This document shows positions 59,127-64,000 of a stretch of DNA of 64,000 bases, piece after piece (position 1 is the first letter of the stretch; each line of letters starts with the position of its first letter). A program made the translations under genes and the position numbers. This DNA is from Marinomonas pollencensis (GTDB taxonomy: Bacteria; Pseudomonadota; Gammaproteobacteria; Pseudomonadales; Marinomonadaceae), in the NCBI RefSeq assembly GCF_003387375.1, contig NZ_QUNG01000004.1, positions 124,001-188,000 of the forward strand, written 5' to 3'. The notes beneath the pieces were generated by a model that saw only the letters and a list, made by a program, of their open reading frames with translations, made no database searches and was not told the DNA's origin.

Positions 59127-60803
59127 ATGCATAATTTAACATCACTTAAATTCTTTTTTATTGTGGTCTCTGTGTTGTTCAGCGCGATTACGCAAGCTGC
59201 CACCAGTCAGACGAACACACCGACTAATAACGCCACCATAAAACCACAATCCGATGCCCAACAGGCGACCAACAAAGAGGCTGAAGCGACTGCTGTGGTT
59301 CAGCCAGCATCCCCTGTGTCTGCCAAAGAGAATACTAAGCCAGTTAGTGGTACAGAGAAAGACGAAAAAAACGATTATGCATTTTCTTCCCAAACTGTGA
59401 TTAATCTTGCAAGAAATCTCGCTAAATCTCCCATGGTTCCCCCTGATGTGGCACCAGAAATGCTCACCAACCTAGACGCCGAAACCTATCAGAAAATAGA
59501 TTTCCAGCAGAACAAAGCCGTTTGGGGGAATACACCCACACCTTTCTCCATACAGTTATTTGCACCAGGCTATTTATACAAAGACCTAGTGTCGATTGAT
59601 GTGGTTGAAAATGGGCGCGGTTTCCCACTGGACGTATCCGCTTCGTCCTTCACCACACCAACACCTAAAATTGACGAAATGATTGCCAAAGCAGGTAAAT
59701 ACGCAGGCTTACGCCTTCATTACCCACTTAATTCATCTTCTGAAAACGATGAGTTTATTGTCTTTCAGGGGGCCAGCTATTTTCGTGCTATTTCAAAAGG
59801 CCAGAGCTACGGTTTATCTTTTCGCGGCTTGGCCATCAATGTGGCACAACCGATGGGAGAAGAGTTTCCTCGCTTCAAACACTTTTGGATCGAGCGACCT
59901 TCTGTCACCCAAAAAGCCATTGTGGTCCATGCCCTATTAGACAGCCAGAGTGTGACAGGAGCATTTCGCTTTGGTATTTACCCAGGCGCCCCTACCCGTG
60001 TCGACGTTCAAGCCACCTTATTCCCACGAGTCGACATTAAGCATGTTGGCTTAGCACCACTGACCTCCATGTTTATGCACGATGGTTCGTTGGATATCTC
60101 TGATCAGCCAGACTACCACCCAGAGCTGCACGACTCTGATGGTTTACAGATCCAGACCGGCAAAGGCGAGATGCTATGGCGTCCACTGAATAATCCTAAA
60201 AATCTGCAAATCAGCGCTTTTGTTGACACCTCGCCAAAAGGCTTTGGGTTAATTCAGCGTCATAATAAGTTCCATGATTACCAAGATTTAGAAGCAAACT
60301 ACCAAAATCGCCCTTCCAGCTGGATCAAACCGCTCAATGATTGGGGAGCAGGTCATATTGAGTTAGTAGAAATCCCATCCAACTCAAAACACAACGATAA
60401 TATTGTCGCCTACTGGCAACCAAAAGACGGCCTTAAAAAAGACACGCCGTACACATATTCATACCAGCTTACCCTGCCCAATGACACACCAACTCTGGCA
60501 GGAAAGCCACATATCGTACGCAGCGCTAAAGCCGCCTCTGAGCTTGAGAATAGCCAAGAATTGCTGATCGACTACAGTAATTTAACAGTAACAGACATCA
60601 ATAAGGTTACTGTGGATATCAGCGCGAGCCAAGGTAAGATCCTCCGTACTCGTGTGATCAAAAACCCTCATATTCATGGTGTTAGAGCGTATATCACCTT
60701 TGACCCTCTTGAAGCAGACGTAGCCGAATTACGCGCCCAACTGAAAGAAAATAATCAACCTATTGCGTCCACATGGTTATATCGATGGTTAAAACAAAAA
60801 TGA
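59127..60803 (+). CDS. opgG: Periplasmic glucan biosynthesis protein OpgG (MdoG)
   Basis: Periplasmic protein needed for branching or release of osmoregulated periplasmic glucans. The 558 residues start with a signal peptide (MHNLTSLKFFFIVVSVLFSA), followed by a low-complexity Thr/Ala/Lys linker (about 25-85), longer than in E. coli. The MdoG domain (about 90-555) has the blocks LFAPGYLYKDLVSIDVVENG, FQGASYFRAISKGQSYGLSFRGLAIN, ERPSVTQKAIVVHALLDSQSVTGAFRF and FVDTSPKGFGLIQRHNKFHDYQDLEANYQNRPS. It is followed by opgH with a 4-base overlap. Confidence 0.94.
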   Translation: MHNLTSLKFFFIVVSVLFSAITQAATSQTNTPTNNATIKPQSDAQQATNKEAEATAVVQPASPVSAKENTKPVSGTEKDEKNDYAFSSQTVINLARNLAKSPMVPPDVAPEMLTNLDAETYQKIDFQQNKAVWGNTPTPFSIQLFAPGYLYKDLVSIDVVENGRGFPLDVSASSFTTPTPKIDEMIAKAGKYAGLRLHYPLNSSSENDEFIVFQGASYFRAISKGQSYGLSFRGLAINVAQPMGEEFPRFKHFWIERPSVTQKAIVVHALLDSQSVTGAFRFGIYPGAPTRVDVQATLFPRVDIKHVGLAPLTSMFMHDGSLDISDQPDYHPELHDSDGLQIQTGKGEMLWRPLNNPKNLQISAFVDTSPKGFGLIQRHNKFHDYQDLEANYQNRPSSWIKPLNDWGAGHIELVEIPSNSKHNDNIVAYWQPKDGLKKDTPYTYSYQLTLPNDTPTLAGKPHIVRSAKAASELENSQELLIDYSNLTVTDINKVTVDISASQGKILRTRVIKNPHIHGVRAYITFDPLEADVAELRAQLKENNQPIASTWLYRWLKQK

Positions 60804-62905
60804 TGACTCAACAAGAACGCCTCGCGTTACCGCAAGAAGCACCACTGGACATGCCTCGTCATGCTGTAAACGAGCCACGTCAGTCAGCGAAAAAGCTAAT
60901 AAAGCCTTTTTTGCTGCGTACCTTATGCGCCCGCCTTTGTGTCATCTGCGTCACATTAGGTCTCACCTGGTATGGTGCGACAGAAATGTACGCGGTGTTA
61001 AGCACCAACGCTATTGCAGGCTTACAATGGGCCTTTTTGGTGTTGTTTTGCATTAACTTCACCTGGATTTCTTTTGCCTTCTCACAAGCAACGATTGGCT
61101 TTTTATGCCGCCTTTGGCCCTTCTCTCGAAGCGTTAAAGAAACCGAACCTGATGGCGTTACTGCTATTTTATTACCGGTTTACAATGAAGACCCAGCTCG
61201 CATCCGCGCCAGCATAGAAGCCATGCACGCGGATCTGTTAGAAAAAGCTCCCGGCAAGTTTGCATTTTTTATTCTCAGTGACAGCAATCGCTCTGCTGCT
61301 TGCATTAAAGAAAAACACACCTTTTATCCGTTGCTCAACCATGAGGACCAAGGCTGCCCTATTTATTACCGCCGCCGACACAATAACAACGAGCGTAAAG
61401 CAGGTAACATCGCTGAATGGGTGACCCGCTTTGGGGCGCGCTATGAAAGCATGATTGTTCTCGATGCAGACAGTTTAATGAGCGCTGAATGCCTAATCAG
61501 CCTGTCTCGCCGGATGGCAGCGGAACCTGGTCTAGGGTTAATACAAACATTACCAACCATTATTAAAGCCAACACGCTATATAGTCGCATCCAGCAATTT
61601 GCCAACCAATGTTTTGGGCCTGTTTATGCTTCTGGCTTGGCGGCATGGCATGGCACCGCATCCAACTTCTGGGGACATAATGCGATCATTCGCACCAAAG
61701 CCTTTGCTGAGTCCTGTGGCCTGCCCATTTTAGACGGCAAGGCGCCTTTTGGCGGTCATGTAATGAGCCACGACTTTATGGAAGCGGCGATGCTGCGTCG
61801 AGCAGGCTGGGGGGTTCGTTTTGACATGGATTTAGAGGCGTCTTATGAAGAAGCGCCGCCATCACTCATCGATGTCATGGTCCGAGATCGCCGCTGGTGC
61901 CAAGGTAACCTACAACACAAAGCGTTTTTATTGGCACGAGGGTTTCACTTTGCGACACGCGTGCACCTATTTTCAGGCATCTTCTCCTATTTAAGTGCTG
62001 TTTTTTGGTTTTTACTGATTGCCGTCGGTTTTGCTCTGGCAGTACAGGCGCATTTTGTGCGACCTGAATACTTTTCCAACCCTTCGTTGTTCCCAACTTG
62101 GCCAGTATTTGATTTCCAAAAAGCCTTGTTGCTGTTCGAGCTCTCTATGGCGCTTGTCTTAGCCCCTAAAGTGTATGGTTGGTTAAGCGCTATGGTGCAT
62201 CCCAAACGCTGCCTTGCATTTGGTGGCCCCATTTTACTGACACTCGATACGCTATTAGAAGTGCTGCTCTCTGCACTATACGCGCCTATTTTGATGTTCT
62301 CGCAATTTTTGGTTGTGTTTGATGTATTAAAAGGACGCGATAGTGGCTGGAAGCCTCAGTCTCGAGATGATGGTGCAACACCTTGGAAGACCGTGGCTCG
62401 CGCGCACTTATCCCACACCCTTCTCGGTGCTGGCTTGGCGGCTGGCGCCTTGTTCCTAAGCCTTGAACTTTTCTACTGGTCCTTACCGATAACCATAGGC
62501 TTGGTGTTTTCAATTCCACTATCTTGGTTAAGTGGTGGGGAAAAGCGAGGTAACCTTTTATCCAAATGCATGTTACTTCGTGCATCTCAAGAAAAGCGCC
62601 CAACCGGCATCGTTAAACGACTAAACGATAAACAAGCGCAAGTGACTCAAGACGATTTCCCAGTCACTCAACCTGCATTACAGCGCTTTGTTCAGGATGT
62701 CGATTTTTACCACTGGTATCTTGCCCAGCTGCCCGAAGAAGAAGAAAACACCCTGTGTCGCAGTCGCATTTGTGCTGAATGGCAAATTGATAAAAGCGCG
62801 AATTTGGAGCAACTCACTGAACACCTTCAAGAAAGCGAGTGCTTGGCCATTTTGAAACATAAGTCTTTGATGCTAGCGATGGGGAAATACCTGCCACAGC
62901 ACTAA
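60800..62905 (+). CDS. opgH: Glucans biosynthesis glucosyltransferase OpgH (MdoH)
   Basis: Inner-membrane GT2 glucosyltransferase that makes the beta-glucan backbone from UDP-glucose. It is shorter than E. coli OpgH (847 residues): from the ATG at 60800 it has 701 residues, with a reduced N-terminus. The catalytic core shows VTAILLPVYNEDPARI, FILSDSN, IVLDADSLMSAECL (DxD), SHDFMEAAMLRRAGW (ED-type acceptor site) and RDRRWCQGNLQH (QxxRW-type motif). About eight membrane helices flank it. The ATG at 60800 overlaps the opgG stop (ATGA); ATGs at 60773 and 60785 are alternatives inside opgG. Confidence 0.93.
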   Translation: MMTQQERLALPQEAPLDMPRHAVNEPRQSAKKLIKPFLLRTLCARLCVICVTLGLTWYGATEMYAVLSTNAIAGLQWAFLVLFCINFTWISFAFSQATIGFLCRLWPFSRSVKETEPDGVTAILLPVYNEDPARIRASIEAMHADLLEKAPGKFAFFILSDSNRSAACIKEKHTFYPLLNHEDQGCPIYYRRRHNNNERKAGNIAEWVTRFGARYESMIVLDADSLMSAECLISLSRRMAAEPGLGLIQTLPTIIKANTLYSRIQQFANQCFGPVYASGLAAWHGTASNFWGHNAIIRTKAFAESCGLPILDGKAPFGGHVMSHDFMEAAMLRRAGWGVRFDMDLEASYEEAPPSLIDVMVRDRRWCQGNLQHKAFLLARGFHFATRVHLFSGIFSYLSAVFWFLLIAVGFALAVQAHFVRPEYFSNPSLFPTWPVFDFQKALLLFELSMALVLAPKVYGWLSAMVHPKRCLAFGGPILLTLDTLLEVLLSALYAPILMFSQFLVVFDVLKGRDSGWKPQSRDDGATPWKTVARAHLSHTLLGAGLAAGALFLSLELFYWSLPITIGLVFSIPLSWLSGGEKRGNLLSKCMLLRASQEKRPTGIVKRLNDKQAQVTQDDFPVTQPALQRFVQDVDFYHWYLAQLPEEEENTLCRSRICAEWQIDKSANLEQLTEHLQESECLAILKHKSLMLAMGKYLPQH

Positions 62906-62913
62906 CCTACCTC

Positions 62914-62947
62914 TGTGGACGAGCAAGCTCTCGTCCACAATCCTTTA
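62914..62947 (+). terminator. Probable terminator after opgH
   Basis: A perfect 10-bp stem, TGTGGACGAG (62914-62923) with CTCGTCCACA (62930-62939), has a 6-base loop and is followed by ATCCTTTAG, a poor T tract. Confidence 0.6.
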
Positions 62948-63183
62948 GCGCTTTCTTATTGGTTGCCGCCGTCTTATTTCCGCTAAACCAACCTTGCTTC
63001 AAGGCGCTGTCTCCTATTGCTTTAGTGGACTTTTAGTCAAAGCAATCGGTAAGCAGAAGCTTCATCCGACTCCCCACCAAAGTGGTCTTTTTAGTCCGCT
63101 ATATGGCGGCTCTGCACGACTTAAAACTGCCCGCTCGTCGCGACAGCAACCCCAGAGGCAAAACAGCAGCAACAAAAAAGAGG
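62948..63183. other. Intergenic region opgH / rluF
   Basis: No gene recognised between these convergent genes. A weak stem (CCAC/GTGG) followed by TCTTTTT near 63078-63098 could add to plus-strand termination. Confidence 0.35.
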
Positions 63184-64000
63184 TTAGCGAGACGCCCTTG
63201 GCTTACGTGGATTGCCCTTAACATTTGGCTTTGACCCTGTAGGTCGAGAGCCTGCGGGCTTAGGTCTTTGACCAGGTCTTCCCCCTTTAGCAGGGCCATT
63301 CTCCCCAGGTCGCTTATGTTTGGTGTTCGGAGTGTTAGAAGCACCATTAGGACGGTACGGCTTACCGCCTGGTTTGCCACGAGCCGGCGAGGCCCCTGAT
63401 TTCGCGCGCGGGGCTGGGGTTTTCTTCGCTTTGTGGGGGGCTTTTTTCCCCTGTTTGACTGGTTTGGTATTGTCCGCCTCAGAAGAAGAATCCTCGATGG
63501 CCTTCGACAACAGTTCTATTTCTTTTTGCGTAAAATCACGCCATTCACCCACCGGCAAACCTTTTAAACCAATGTGCATAATGCGAATGCGCTCAAGCTT
63601 CACCACTTCGTAACCAAAATGCTCGGCCATACGGCGAATCTGACGATTCAAGCCCTGTACCAGAGTGATTCGAAACACATTATTAGACTCTTTGGAGACT
63701 TGGCATTTCTTGGTCATAGTACCCAAAATAGGCACACCATTTGCCATGCCTTTAATGAAATCCTCGGTAATAGGCTTGTTCACCGTCACTAGGTATTCTT
63801 TTTCATGGTTGTTACCAGCACGCAACACCTTGTTCACCAGGTCACCGTTGTTGGTCAAAAAAATCAGACCTTGGGAGTCTTTATCAAGACGACCAATCGG
63901 AAATATGCGCACACCGTGTTTAACAAAATCGACGATATTATTGCGCTCAGCACTTTCAGTGGTGCTGACAATACCAACAGGCTTATTTAAGGCAATCAAG
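63184..64000 (-). CDS. rluF: 23S rRNA pseudouridine(2604) synthase RluF, N-terminus beyond the right edge
   Basis: RluF modifies U2604 of 23S rRNA (and tRNA-Tyr U35 in E. coli). The visible 271 residues match E. coli RluF from [15 protein letters not shown] through the catalytic block [18 protein letters not shown] (the Asp in GRLD) to [14 protein letters not shown]. The first codon inside the window reads TTG (Leu in the family), so the N-terminal S4 RNA-binding domain lies past base 64000. The last ~100 residues are a Lys/Pro/Gly/Arg-rich, probably disordered tail ([20 protein letters not shown]...), longer than in E. coli. Confidence 0.95.
   Translation of the reverse strand, partial: LIALNKPVGIVSTTESAERNNIVDFVKHGVRIFPIGRLDKDSQGLIFLTNNGDLVNKVLRAGNNHEKEYLVTVNKPITEDFIKGMANGVPILGTMTKKCQVSKESNNVFRITLVQGLNRQIRRMAEHFGYEVVKLERIRIMHIGLKGLPVGEWRDFTQKEIELLSKAIEDSSSEADNTKPVKQGKKAPHKAKKTPAPRAKSGASPARGKPGGKPYRPNGASNTPNTKHKRPGENGPAKGGRPGQRPKPAGSRPTGSKPNVKGNPRKPRASR

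Overview
The window is chromosomal DNA of a marine gammaproteobacterium, most likely of the Oceanospirillales/Marinomonas type. This rests on gene content and order (miaB-ybeZ-ybeY-ybeX-lnt then ybeL/leuS-lptE-holA; yigZ-rapA-rluA; tdk-rdgC; pqiABC; opgGH; yeaG-yeaH-ycgB) and on protein similarity recalled from memory; no search was run. No rRNA, tRNA, CRISPR array, insertion sequence or prophage was seen. Both edges cut genes: an M18 aminopeptidase on the left and rluF on the right.

Layout. 1-12.1 kb holds housekeeping genes: aminopeptidase, periplasmic protease Prc, a YbfE-like small regulator, thymidine kinase, RdgC, a cation-efflux transporter, RmuC, and the yigZ-rapA-rluA run. 12.1-16.8 kb is less conserved: a structured intergenic region with an orphan 70-residue protein, a deacetylase-fold enzyme, an HPt protein fused to a degenerate HD-GYP domain, an EVE protein and an outer-membrane-like protein. 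16.9-27.1 kb is the conserved miaB-to-holA block covering tRNA modification, ribosome maturation, lipoprotein acylation, LeuRS, LptE and HolA. 27.1-41.8 kb contains an MFS exporter, a 2OG-oxygenase-like protein, the PrkA kinase/YeaH/SpoVR operon, a flavin reductase, an unusual 871-residue multidomain protein (two cNMP-binding domains, an acyltransferase-like region and an SGNH hydrolase), a LysE exporter, dapA, an orphan ParA-type ATPase and an oxaloacetate decarboxylase-like enzyme.

The most notable part is 42.1-54.3 kb. One tightly coupled minus-strand operon carries a coenzyme F420 biosynthetic set (cofG, cofH, cofD, cofC, cofE), an NADPH:F420 reductase and an F420-type luciferase-like oxidoreductase. 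It sits beside a RutR-like TetR regulator and a plus-strand operon for N-carbamoyl amino acid amidohydrolase, an NCS1 nucleobase transporter and dihydropyrimidinase. Near-identical operator-like dyads (core TACC-N4-GGTA) lie just upstream of both operons. The usual first enzyme of reductive pyrimidine breakdown, dihydropyrimidine dehydrogenase (PreT/PreA), is not in the window. My inference is a co-regulated system in which NADPH reduces F420 and the LLM enzyme uses F420H2 to reduce a pyrimidine or related ring, which the hydrolases then open and decarbamoylate.

54.4-64 kb holds a GST-like protein, the pqiABC inter-membrane lipid transport operon, the opgGH periplasmic glucan operon and rluF. 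Several strong bidirectional hairpin terminators separate convergent units.
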